64,000 bases of DNA from Lytechinus pictus (lineage: Eukaryota; Echinodermata; Echinoidea; Temnopleuroida; Toxopneustidae). Location: NCBI RefSeq assembly GCF_037042905.1, contig NC_087249.1, forward strand, positions 16,115,901 to 16,179,900. Direction: 5' to 3'. Position numbers and translations under genes: made by a program. Below the pieces are notes generated by a model that did no database searches, was not told the origin of the DNA, and saw only the letters and a list, made by a program, of their open reading frames with translations. The number at the start of each line of letters is the position of its first letter. Within the stretch, counting starts at the first letter, position 1. Below, piece after piece: positions 39,487-53,400 of this stretch.

Positions 39487-41452
39487 GTATGTATGATTCA
39501 AATAGCAGTAATTAAAGAGATTCCCTTTTATTTAAAAGTACATACATACATTTGGGTTTCTCAGTTCATCCGGTTAGTGCTGATAGTTTGTCTTGATTGT
39601 ATTAATGTTTGGTATACTACCAAAATGTACTATTTAAAAATTACTATTCAAAATTACTCTTCCAAATTTGACATACTGTGTATAAAATCATTCACATATC
39701 TATTTTGTTGCATGATTCGCTTCATGAGATAGAGAACGGACGGGAAATGTGATGTTGCAACATGCATGCACTTATTTTACACTACAACTTAAATTAACTG
39801 GCGTAAAATATCATTTTGATACCAAACTTAAGGAAGTGAAAGTTGGTCATGAATATTCCTAATCGTATATTGTCAAATGTAAGTGCATTTTAATTTGATT
39901 TGAGTTTTTGATGTAACGTCTCAGTGCTTTTGGTCTTAGCGCAGAGAAGAACTTTGATTGCTTTTTAGTATCTACTCCGAATTCAGTGATGATAAAACAA
40001 CAACTGATTTTGAAAGCGCACTTCGAATGTATTATATAAAAAATATTACCATGTTAATAATATCGGACAGAATATGTTCATGGTGGATTTAGCTGCAACT
40101 TCGAGCAAGATATGTGCAGCTACAGTCAAGACCAGGGAGATGACTTCGATTGGACCCGTTTCCAAGGTAGTACCGAGACCAGTGATACTGGTCCTGATGT
40201 GGACCACACCCATGGAACTACACAAGGTAAGTCTTTATTTTTATGATAATCCCTTTTCGAATCAAATTGAATTAAAATGCTTTGCATGTTGCAAAAGAAA
40301 CTGCCGAAGTCAAAATAGTTTACATTGGCAATGTAAACTTTATGATTGCCGTATCTGTTGTTTTTTAATTGAAATGAATTCAGAAGAGCTTATGAAAATT
40401 TCACTTTCATAGAAAAAAATTTGAATTACATATTGGCATGGAGCTTCTAACATTAGTAGCTATCTGGTATTGGCATAGGGACGGCATGTCTTCGATATTT
40501 GATACATTTGTGGTTTGAAGACCAAATAACTTTGATAATTGTCAGGATATATACATGTACCTTGCACCTTTTGCTAATCACTTCTGGATACTCGCCTTGA
40601 AAGTATGATCAGATGTATAAACCCATTGTACTGGTTTATTGTGTTGATAAATCATATTTTATTATTGGTTTTGGCGTTATCATCATCACTGATATTATTT
40701 TTGGTTTCGTCATTGCTGTTCTACCTTCATCATCCATCTCCCTTCTCTCTCTCTCTCTCTCTCCCTTTATTTTTTTTCTCTCTCGTTACTGCAATGCAGG
40801 ATATTACATGTATACAGAGTCCTCTGGTCGGGCAAAAGGCAACGTAGCTCGCTTAACAAGCTCAATGGACGACACTGTTCAACAACAATGTGTTGAGTTA
40901 TATTACTCAATGTACGGTGATACAATGGGATCGCTCAGGTTTGTAATCAGAGTGTCGGTCCGTCAGACATTTGCTGGGACACATCAGAATGATCAGACAC
41001 CATTGAAAGGGTGTATGTGTGTGTGCGTGTGGGTTTGTGTATACATACATGTATTTTTTTTTTACTGTGTATATATATAAAACGGCTATTCATGAACACG
41101 ACTTTTCAACATTTTTATAGTAATTTGCAAATTATCGAGTAACCCATTAGCGTGAAGCAATTGATAAATCGCTGCACTTCGAATTTCAGTATGGGCAATA
41201 AATTATTTCGCTTTTTTTAGAATTTAAGAAAACAAAAACCCTGCGGCAAATTAACAAAACTTCAAAAGGATTATCTGTGGTACGGGAAAGGGGGGAATCA
41301 ACGAGTTCGCGTACGACCGCTATGAGCATGCCTTGGAGCAACAACAGAAGCCACGCTTTTATCATACATCTCCAAAGTGAAGATTTTGCCATAATGTCAT
41401 ATGAAACTCATGTTTTATGATAGAACTTCACTTCCACCTCCGTTCTCTCTCT

Positions 41453-41494
<42 letters not shown>

Positions 41495-44400
41495 CCCCCA
41501 CCCCCCCCCCATCTCCCCCCTCTCTAACTTGCTCGCACTTCTCTTGCCATTTTTAAAACAGAGTGTATGTCACAGAAAGTCCTCCTTCAAATTCGGATGA
41601 TCTGGTATGGTCCCTCTCGGGCAATCGTGGAAGTGGATGGTTTAGAGGTTTTGTAAGCATTCCATCTGACACCAATACAACTCAGGTAACACCAGGGGAG
41701 TTTCTATGGTCATGGCCCTTTTCTAGAACTCTTGTTCAATTCAAACTCTTCTCTGCCAACTCATTTAACACTCAAATCAAGCATAAATGTCAAAGAAATG
41801 GCTTTATTCACAAATGAATCATGGGGAAACAAAAAGGTCATCAATATAAACATATAATGCCATTACACATTTCACAAGTTTGGCTTTCCATGATTTCAGA
41901 AACAGTAAGACCAATGTCTAAGTCAAACCAGACTTCAGAATATGAGCCTATATCTTTTAATATTTCTTTCTAAAGTCTTAATGTAAATAGTACCCGGTTC
42001 TACATATGCCTATAATTTCTACAACAAACAGGATTGCTATTTTCCTGCAATTCTCCTAAACCTCATCGTCATAACAATAAATTACAACACAACATAAAGT
42101 TTTCCCTCTTGTTTTTCATCACTTAACATAACGCAAACTGGATGCATATATTTGTGTAATCCTACACTAACAATAATTTCAATTGAGGTATATTTTCGGG
42201 CAGATATTTTCTAAGAATAAAATACAATAAAAACTTATTGAATTCAATTGAATTACTAGTTCTTCTTTCTATGAAGAAGAAATATACATGTTAATATTTT
42301 CACAATTTAATGCAGTTGATCTTCGAAGCAGAGACAGGGGATGGAGAGTATTCTGACATCGCAATAGACGACATCAAAGTGAAAGACGGACTCTGCCCAA
42401 AAGGTACAAACTGTTGGAACGTAAAAAATGTAGGGCATATATCGTGCAGACACTGTTTAGATATCTGTGACAAAAAAATCCTAATTCACTCAATCTTCTT
42501 GGGAGAATAATATAATACATGTAGCGTGTGGCATAAACTTGAGAAGGAGCTGCCGGTCAAATTATATTTCATTCTTTTGAAGCAGTAACTAGGTGATTTG
42601 GGAGGCGCACAGTAGACAAGTAAGACTTGGATTTTTTTTAAGTCAACTCAATATTTGCCTTTGCCTCTAACTATTTGTTCGCTGAATACATTCTGGGGGG
42701 TAACAATGGCAACTGTTTTGATGATAATGTCCTTTGAATTTAGAATTTCCATATAGCATTATCAACAAATTATATATTTTATATGTTACAAAACAATTAC
42801 AGACATTTATTAGCTTCTCCAGTATAAACGGTAAAAGGAGAAAATTAATTGTTACTGTTGTCGATTGTTTTTCTTGTACAATGTGGAAAAATAGATAAAT
42901 GCATGCCTTATAGACCGAGTGTATTCGAAGTATGGTATCCGTAAAATAAAACCATCAATCTCTTCATCAGCATGATCATGTATATTGCTTCTGCGAATAA
43001 TTGAGTTTTTCGTCATTTGACTTTAACTTTGCTGTGATGAGGAAATAGGAGAGTATTATCATGATCATTGAAATCATTGAAATGCGACAGATTTTCTGAA
43101 CTGCACATTCGAGAAAGTGGATGACCTGGACGACGGGACGTGTGGATTCGTTCAGGATAAATCAGATGGCTTTGACGTATCACGTGTAAGCGGAAGACTG
43201 GGTCAAGAACCTTCCGTCGATCACACAACTGGAACCATAGCGGGTAATAATTGAGTCAAACCTTATGCCTCACACCGGTGTAAAATAACTGGTGTGGTCC
43301 TCTATGTACACCGATTAACACCACAGTTTTTGCTGTGCAGTGTTTAATGCAACTACTTTGATTTATCTTAATGTAAAAGGTAAAGGGAATATGTAGTAGA
43401 ATAATGTGGAATACTTTTATTGCGATAAGTAGGAATAGACAAATGATTAAAAACTTAAACTTAGATATTGTATTTTGGTGTGATGGATCTCTATTATTCC
43501 ATTATAACAATAAAGGAATTGATATGTCACGGCAACTCTTTTCAGGGCAAGCGTATCTTCGCATTTCGATTCTTTGTTTTCTTCTCTTTTTTTATTTTTT
43601 TTTCTGTTTTGTTTGGTTGGGGGTTTATAACATGTATAAAGCTTATTATTCTCGTATCCATTCATTTACCAGGTCTTTTAAAAACATATGTAGGAATCAA
43701 CCAGCGAAATAGACTCATGACCGATCAAAATTGCTGCGTCATTTTCAATAATACAAACAAGTAATATTGATCTTACCATTGGCATGGCTAACAATCTGAA
43801 GAGTAATTTTATTTACCCCTTTTATTTCTCCCTTTCCCCTCTTGTAGATGACAAATATTTATTTTAAACAAGGGCCTCTTTACGAATATTAGTGGTAAAA
43901 TCACAATCGTTTCACTAAAGCATTAACGTACCCTAAAACGAGACTTTGCACTTCTGCAAACAGTAATTGAACAGTACAAACATGGTACCTTGTGCCCATG
44001 TCCAAAATGGAATGATTATGCTCCAAAGAGATACTTTTTGTGTGTTGGTGTTATGACTGGGGAAAGTACTGAATAACGCGTTCCAATTGCCTGGCCATTC
44101 CGATATTTGTCGCCCCTTGATTTTTTGTTGTTGTTATTTTATGGGTGGTGATGTAGTAGTAGTAGTGGTAGTAACTGGAACAGCAGTGGCAATAGTAGTA
44201 ATAGTACACTGTTGGTCATAAAGGTGGAATAAAATATTTTTGCATAAAAATCGACAGTTTTGTTGGTATTTGAAAGGCTACGCGTAGACAAAATGGTAAT
44301 TGAGTGATTACATAATGTTTCCCCATTACACAGGTGACATTATAACATGAGAAATTTGGATTACGTAATAAATTATTTTATTGTAGACTATAAAAGCCTA

Positions 44401-47400
44401 TGCATATGATATTCAGTCCCTTTCCCTGATTTAGCACTGTGTATAAGAAGGTTGCATTTTTTCGAGTTCCTTGTACCGTTTGAATTAAAAATCGGTAGAG
44501 ACGTTCCCTGGACTATGCCCGGCAACAGCAACACGTGAGAGAGTGGTAGCACTGCGACAGGAGGGCTACAAGCAGACTGATATCGCAGAAGTCCTAGGGA
44601 TATCACAGAGTTTAGTCTCTAAGATCCTGAAACGTCAACGTGAGGCGGGGAATGTGTCGCCACGGAAATCTCCAGGACGTCCCAGATTGACCACAAGAAG
44701 AGATGATCGCCAACTGTTGAATTTCAGCCGCAGAAACCGGAAATTGCCAAGAGCCGTCTTCGTCGCTTGTGGAGGAGATATCATGGGATCAACGTTTCCC
44801 GGTCAACCGTTAATCGCAGATTGCTCCAACATGGTTACCGAGCACGACGGTTGACCAAATGTCCACGCCTGTCTGTTCGCCACAGAGTAGCTCGTCTTCT
44901 TTGGGCTAGGGAGCACAGAAGGCTTCATCCAGGACATTGGCAACAGGTGGTCTTCACGGACGAAAGCCGGTTCATCCTTGACCAAAAGGATGGGAGACAA
45001 CGAGTTCGTCGATTAGCCGGGGAAAACCTTCGCGATGAATGTATCCACGAGACGACTCAAGGCGGAGGCGGCTCAGTGATGATATGGGCCGGCATCCATT
45101 ATGGAGGGAAAACGCCACTGGTGGTTCCGGACGGAAACGTCAACGCCGCCGCCTACAGGGATATCTTGGAGTTCCACTGTCTTCCATATGCAGGACGAGT
45201 GTATGGGCACAATTTCCGACTGCAGGATGACAACGCTAGACCGCACAGGGCTGCTGCAGTAAGGGAATTCCAGGAGGCAGAGTGCGTCGTATAGTTGCCA
45301 TGGCCAGCTTGTTCGCCGGAAATGAACCACATAGAGCATGCATGGGATGCCCTAGGCCGAGCCATCAACGACAGAGAGGTCATTCCTCAAAATCTGCAGG
45401 AGTTGGCAGATGCTCTGAGGGAAGAATGGGACGCCATGCCTGTTGACGTCATCAACAAGCTAGTGGACAGCATGCCACGACGTCTGCATGCGCTGGTTCG
45501 TGCCAGGGGTGGACATACCCGATACTAGTGACTGAGTAAGAACAATGACTCAAGTTTGATGCAAATTTGTCCATGAAATCACAAAAAAGAAGTCATCTGG
45601 AAAACTGAGATTGAAAATAAATATCTCATAATCCTTTAATTTACTGTAAATTGTCGTCATTGTTGTTCTTTGCTCATGACATCCATCGCTTAGGACATAA
45701 ACTTGTAAAATATCACTGTCAAACGTGTGTAAAAGGCAGAATAATAAAGTAAAGTGGTTATCATGCACCATAAATGCCATATTCAACTCATGTAATAATT
45801 ACGCTGTGAAAATTTGGTGAAAAAAATATTCCACCTTTATGACCAACAGTGTATTAGTAATTGTAGTAGAACTAGAAGTTACATTAGTATTGGTAGTAGG
45901 TGCGGTATCGGTAGTAGTAGCGGTATCGGCAGTAGTACCAGCATAGTACGAGTAGAAGTAGTAGTAGTAGAAGTAGTAACAGGAACAGCAGTGGCAAAAA
46001 TAATAATAGTATTAGTAGCTCTAGTTGTCCCCAAGGAAGCGGGGGTGCTGTGTGTGTTATTATCCATAGGCAGCACAATATCTTATGTTGACACCCTTTT
46101 TTGTTTGCTAGTCGAATATCTCGGGACCAAAATTACCCTAATTGGGCAGAGAAACTTTTTTTGGTTGGCCTGTAAAATATACTTCAGCACCCTCTGTAAA
46201 ATAAAAATAAAAACGTTCCTAGGGCCCTGGGAGTACTAAAAGTATGAGTAGTAGTACTGGTAGTAGGTTGTTAATTATCATATTTTCTATATTTTTCGTA
46301 TCATTATCATCGATTTGATCATCATTATCAGTGGCATTGTTGATATATTTATCATTACTATTATTTCAACTTGTTCTGTCGTTCGTCATTCTGTATCGTT
46401 CTCATTGCAACCACGGCCCAAAAGACTCAGAATCATTAATCAAATCAATCTATTTCGTTATCTTTATCTTCCCTTACCCCCCCCCCCCCCCCCATTCTGT
46501 CTGTCTCTCTCTCTCCTTGTTACATTCGAAGGTTACCTAATTTACACTAAAGCGTCATGGTCTAATAGGAACAAGATCGCGCGGCTCATATCACCAACAT
46601 TTCGAGGCATTCAGGGAGACGACAAGGAGACCTTTTGCGTGGTATTTTGGTATCACATGACTGGTGACGATATCGGGGAGCTAAACGTCTATCTCCGTAA
46701 CAACACCTCCAATACGATGGACTCGTCAGCTTTGGGCTCAAGAATCTGGTCCCTGGCTGGAAACAGAGGGGACGTTTGGAGAGGGGCTGAAGCAGAGATA
46801 AACACTCCAAGTGATTTCAATGTAAATAATTTACATAATCATATTGTATTCTTATGCTCTGGGGCACCTTACAATGCTCGTTGACATGCGCGTCATCAGA
46901 AAACACATTCAAAATATTGTTGCTGGTTTAAGTCAATACGTTTACTGCCGAATTTAGGCTGTCAATAGTCAGCAACATTTAAGAAAAGTTGTTAATGGCA
47001 TAAAGGAGTCTGTTTTCTGGCCATTGCTTTGCAATTTCACGCGATTGATAAAATAATTGTTGATTACATAACAAACATGTAGACATGTTTAAAGCATCAA
47101 ACCCAGAATAAAGCACTGACGAAGGTTGATAAAGTAAATGTTAGGCCTATCCAAATTGAATTATTACTTAAAATCCCAAACTCACATGAAAAAGTAAACT
47201 CGCCTTAAAAAGATTTCATCAGATTTTTAAAGCACTGGCCTGTGAACGTGTAATTTTCTTTTTGAAAAGGAAATCAGAACAGTCAGAACATGAGACTGGA
47301 TATATCGGAAAGATAAAAATGGCGATGATATCCAGACATTTCTGCTAATTTCATAAGTACAGAACGGTATAAGTAACCATAGGAAATGAATACGGGGTTT

Positions 47401-50400
47401 ATTTTGGTCGACGATACCGACCAAAATAAATTATTTTTTATATATATCTCTCTTACGTCATGTATGTTTTTCCTAAACAGATCATATTTGAAGTCGCCCG
47501 CGGCTCATCATACAATGGGGATGTGGCATTAGATGATATTTTAATCACGAGTTATGGCTGCCCCGGCCACCGTAAGTATACATTTAAGAGTATCGGATTG
47601 TTGTGATTACATGCCGTATGCTTCAGCCCAAAGCTTATATGTGTGGGGGCGTCGTGGTCTAGTGGTTATGACTCTCTATTTTCAACCTGGTGGGTTCGAT
47701 TCCCAGCCATGGCGTGTTTTCCTTCAGGAAAGAATTTCATCAGTGAAATTTAAAACCTCAACATTCCAAAAATATTAATCATAAAGAGGACTAACACTAC
47801 CGTATTGTATTCTATATTAGACGAGAAAGGGTGTGACAATGTAAAGCGGCGAATACCTGGTTTATAGGCTGCTAATTTAATAGCATAATTAGTCACTGGC
47901 AAGCATTAAATGTAGAACTTTTCGTGTTTTGTGCAAAAAGGCAATTTTCTGTCTTGGTCATGTGATTGCGAGATTATTTCCAGTTACCTCGAATGATTTG
48001 CTTAACAAATAAAACATTTTCTTAAAAGTTGTGGCATATGAAGTCGACAGGTCTAAGTATATGGAATCATATGGTTCAATTATCGTTGCGGCACTTACGA
48101 CTATTTGAAAATACGATAGCCTTGGTTAGACACAAATGTGTAATTCAAAGATCTTCTTTTATTAACAGACAAACTTGTCGATAAAAACGAGAGTAGTGTA
48201 TCATGCACTTTTGAAGAAGCTGAGCTGTGTGCTTACGTCCAAGATGACACGGATACCATTGACTGGAAATGGCACAACAGAGCAGCAGGCGGCGTCTTTA
48301 CTGGTCCAGATTACGATCACACGAAAGGAAATGAATTTGGTGAGTCTGGGGTTTTGACGACTTGAAGATGGGTTAGGACAGAAATTGCGGTGTACGATTA
48401 TGAAGATTATTTGATATTTTGGGGTGTGGTAATTCTAATGATCGTCATCATCGTAACATTGCCTTGGTATCAGTAATGCTATTTAGGGAATGTAAGGGGA
48501 CGTGAGGAAGAAAGTGCGGTTTTGTTGGAAGGCTTGTGTGATGATAGTGATGATGTCGACGAATGTGACAAAGGCCAAGACTGTAATGACCGTGATGGTG
48601 ATGATGATAATGAAGAGGAGGATATGAAATAATTATAATCGATAATAATAATGATACCGGTGATAACGATAAACTATAGCCGTGGTGATTATTACGATGG
48701 TTCACACAGTGGTTGAGTTGCTTTATAGAGGGAACTAATGTTATGTTAAATTTGCAACCGCAGGGTTTTATCTGTATATTTCAAGCTCACGAACAATAAA
48801 TTCAGAAGACGTCGCACGTATCATGTCTCCGGTTGCCACTTCATCACCATCGATATCGTCGTGTGTCGAGTTCTGGTATCACATGTGGGGAAGGGATGTT
48901 GAAACCCTCAATGTCTACATCAAACCTGAATCCTCGGACTTGCTGCCGTCGACACCGGTGACGAGAGTTGAAGGCGACCAGGGAAACTACTGGCATCGAA
49001 AAAAATTCACTGTACCAGCCGGGTCGGGAGAATATAGAGTACTGTATCATACTTCAACTTGTTTTGGTATATTCAGTTCTGCCACATCGGATAGTGTACA
49101 TGCACATTCTGTACCATCCAGCATTGTGCGTGGTATCACGTAATGATTATAACTGGTCGCTATGAATCAAAATTGCGATTCAATGTCACGTCATGATGCA
49201 TTCATGTCAGATCCTTTTTTATCCTATGTTGATGCAAAGATACTGGATACTTGGTGAAATTACTCACTCAATCCGAATACAATAAATAATCGGTGGGTCC
49301 CTAAATGATGTGCATTATCGACACTTCTATTTATAATTTTTCTGTCATCGATACGTGGCCCCTAGAGTGTAAAATATGCTATACGAAGGTTGTGTGTCAA
49401 AGAATGAGGGGAACTACTACTTTTCTGAAATGAACCGGATTAAAGAGTGGTATATTTTGTTTTTAATTCATTCTTTTGATACTTTGCTCCCTATCACAGA
49501 TAGTATTTGAAGGTATCCCGGGAGATGAAGTACGTGATGACATCGCAATGGACGACGTTACGCTCTACCAGGATCAGAATTGCCCTGAATGTGAGTTTGT
49601 GAAGCATAAACCTACAACAGACATACAATGATCTTTCAAGCATTTAAAATCGAATTCGACTTAAAAAAAAAATGAGAATCATAATAAAGTTTTAATCAAA
49701 GTCGGGAGACTGAAATTTTTTTTTTGGAAATATGCACTTTACAAAATGTATCAGGTTTATGTAGTCACACTAAATGATCGGCCTCGTAGTTTAAGTATTA
49801 CATGTATTCTCAGTAATGTATCCTAGGGCATTTGAAGAACAATAATTGTTTGCAGATATCAATTTTCTAGATTGGTATAACGAATATGATATTTCTATAA
49901 AACAATAATTTTCTCCATGAACTGTAACTTGATCAAAGGGTTTATTTAAATGTTCTAACGTTTGATTATTAGTTGTTACCGAGCCTCCTAATTCTGGTAC
50001 CATGCCTCCTGCAAGAGAAAGTATCGACTGCGATTTTGAGAAAGATTTCTGCGATTACACTAATGACATTGACACTGATTACGGAGACTGGACAAGACGC
50101 CAAGCGAAAGACGGCTCGACCTCTACTATAACTGGGCCAAAAGTGGATCATACGCTAGGGACAGAGTTGGGTGAGTATAAGATCTGTCTGAATCACTGTA
50201 ACGGGATCAAGACCCCCTCTCCCTCGTCAATACGTTAGTGTAATTTCAAAAGAAAACGGAGCATAGCTCTCAAAATGAAAGGCTAAGTCACACTCTTTGT
50301 CAGTGCCGATAATGAGAAAAAAAGATAATTATTTTTGCAAAACCGTCACATATTTGAAAACTCATTGTAAACAATTTGTTTATCCAAAGAGTTGTATGAA

Positions 50401-53400
50401 AGCTTGACACCTTTAAAACTAAATCCAGAAGTTTAACCTGTTCTTTCAGGGGTTGTACATATCAAAGCTTCATTTAACCGGTATATATTTTGCATTCATC
50501 TGATTGATTTTGTATATCTTTTTTTCTTTGTTCTTGAAACCCTTTGAAAATGATATTACACAAGCTTTGACCCGTACGACTTAAGTGGAGCCCGCTACGG
50601 CGATACAGCTGTGCTGAAATCCCCGTTCATCGTACCAAAGCCACAGGATCGTTGCTTGGTTTTCTTTGCGTTCATGTTTGGCCATTCCATAGACTACCTT
50701 ACCCTCCAGATTGTTGAATGGGGAAGCACACCGTCCATGGACCCACAGTTTGCAATTTATGGCAATCATGCGGAGAAGTGGATGGAGCTCGGAATGGACG
50801 TCCCCGCGTCAAGTGAGCCGTTTCAGGTAATACAAAGGGACCCTCAACAACTACTTCAGGGGCTGTTGTGGTCACCTGGCTTTAAAACCCCTTATACTGT
50901 GAACCACTGGACTCGTCTTCTTGACGTGTGGGTTGAAGAATTACACATCAATGTTTAGTTAATCACACTTTAATTTAGCCAGGACGTTAGACATTTCTGG
51001 TTGTTAGGTCAATGCCGGCAATATCCCCCCTAAAAGAAAATAGCTCATTACCTCATACTTTATTCAAAGGTAAATTGTAGTGTTTACCGTATTGCAGAAA
51101 CCACAATTCATGTGTACCTCTATGATTAATGTATTGTAATTCATGCAAAACACCTAGTTTTTGTTATTTTCATATTTTTGCATGAAAATGATTAAGCGTT
51201 TGGAATAATTAATTTGTCAGGTATGACTTTCAGAACTTCGTTTTCAAAAAACTATGATGTGGATTTCATTCGTGCATGCGAACTCACGAATTCTCGTGCG
51301 ATCATTACGTTCAATGGGGGCAAATGTCTCTCCTTATCACTTTCGTTGGAGACAGCAGTTGCAACGTCGACTTCCTGGCTGCGATGACTGCATCCAAATT
51401 ATATCCTAAAAGATTGAAGGCTGTCTGTTGTGGTCGGGTAGGGCGCGCGGAGTCGAAGAGTAACGTAAGAAAAAGATGTCAGATTCTCAACAGATTATCA
51501 TGGATGTAATGATATTTGTTTCAGGGGATGGGACACCAAAATATTTTTTGAAGAAATAAGTTCATTCTATTATTTTTATTTAAAAACTTTTAATCCCACT
51601 GCCTTTCAGATATGGTTCGTTGGAACAATAGGCACGTCAAGATACGCTTCTGAAATAGTTCTGGATGACATAGCCCTCATGAACGGAAAATGTCCGATTC
51701 AAGGTAATATTACTGTGTTATATTCTATTTCTGAGCTCCTTCCATCTTTTTTTCCTTAAGATAGGTTGACAGAAAATATCATCAAGGGTTGTAAAAATCT
51801 GGCAGCACATTACATTTGACAACTTCTAAAATAGTTTCACAAAATCGCATTGTTGTTTGAATTGTCTCGATTCTGTTTCTCCTTTTTCTTCCTCTATAAC
51901 TGACGTTATAATTGCAAGACATTACTTATCATACAACCCCAAAGAATGTTCTGTAATCTGATTGGTCCAAATCGGATCACATGATATTCAGCAAATTGAA
52001 CTATTGCATCCGAAATGCACTATCCTGCACTGTGACGTCATTCCAAATGCACTATCCTGCTCTCTGACGTCAGACTGCAGGATAGTGCGAGTTCTGGAAT
52101 TTTTAGAATTGTCTAGAATATAGATCAAAAGATCAAATATAACATTCGGGGCAACTCAGTATTTGGGTGAGGGTGGGGTTTGTATGAAACAAACAATACA
52201 CGCATTATTTTGCATAGAGGACCCCCGGGGGGGCACTCAGTATATAATGCATAGTGGGTATGTGCCGCGGAGGGGACCCCCATTTTTACACTCAAATTTC
52301 CGTTCCAAGGCATAGCATTTTTGTCTTTTTGAGAAAAAGAACAAAGAAAGCCGCTCCAAGGCATAGCATTTCCTTCTTATCGAGAAAAAAGAAGAAAGAA
52401 ATCCGTTCCAAAGCTTTGCATATTTTTCGTTACGCCGTTCCGGTCGCATTGATTTGCTACAAGGAGCTGCATTTTGGTGAAAAGCGGCCGTAGAGCGCTT
52501 TTCGACCATCGCCTAAGCGAGAGCGCACCCGGCGGAGGCCGCGCTAGCTGCGTCATGCACGATTGCCCGTTCCATAGGGATGCATACGCACTCACAGAGA
52601 TACGGAGATCCGTTCCGAGGACCCCCGTTTTCACAAACATTTGTAGTTCCAAAGCCCGTTCCGAGGACCCTCCTTTTTACAATAAGCCCGCTCCAAGGCC
52701 CCCATTTTTTGCCTCGCCCAAGGCACACCCCTACCACTTTTTTGGTCGAGTGCCCCCCCCCCCCCCCCGGGAGAGGACCTACATAATGAACTCTGTGCTC
52801 GACTCGCCAAATGGATATACCGCACTTGGTCCTGCGGACCTCGGTGCGGTATATCCATTGGCTCTTCTCGCACATCTTCTCGTTCATTATTTGGCCCTGC
52901 ATGCACGTGCTTACGTGCATTTTGTATAATGCTAGCCAATCACTCTTTTTAATTGGAATATTTCATTCAGAAAATTATTTACAATCACGTTACTTTACTA
53001 TTTACCCCCTATCGTCCTTATCGTATTTTTCTTAGCCACGGAAGCTCCACCAGTACCTTGGGCAGCCAACTGTGATTTCGAGTCTACGACGGACCCGCTC
53101 TGTGGCTATACTAATAATGACGACAACGATTTTGACTGGACAGTGCATAGCGGTAGCACCAGCTCGAGCAATACAGGCCCTTCAAGCGATCACACAACGG
53201 GAACCGCCATAGGTATATAGCGCATTAACGTAACGTTCTATTTGGAGTTTGATAAAACATAATAATAATGATAATAATAATAGTAATGAGAATCATAACG
53301 TCTGTTTATTTGAATCCGATTGCGACGAATTGATTTTACTCACATGACTAATCTATTTCCGATAACCATTCATCTCGTTCTATCTAGTTGTTCATGCTCT

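Noticed and set aside
45814..46239. Open frame rich in Val, Ile and Ser between the Tc1 end and gene B exon 7
   Set aside because: It translates a GTA-type microsatellite and intron sequence. It lies within an intron and has no domain.
52237..52939. Several overlapping 70-150 codon frames on both strands
   Set aside because: All fall in the GC-rich repeat where stop codons are rare. Frames conflict and none shows a protein motif.
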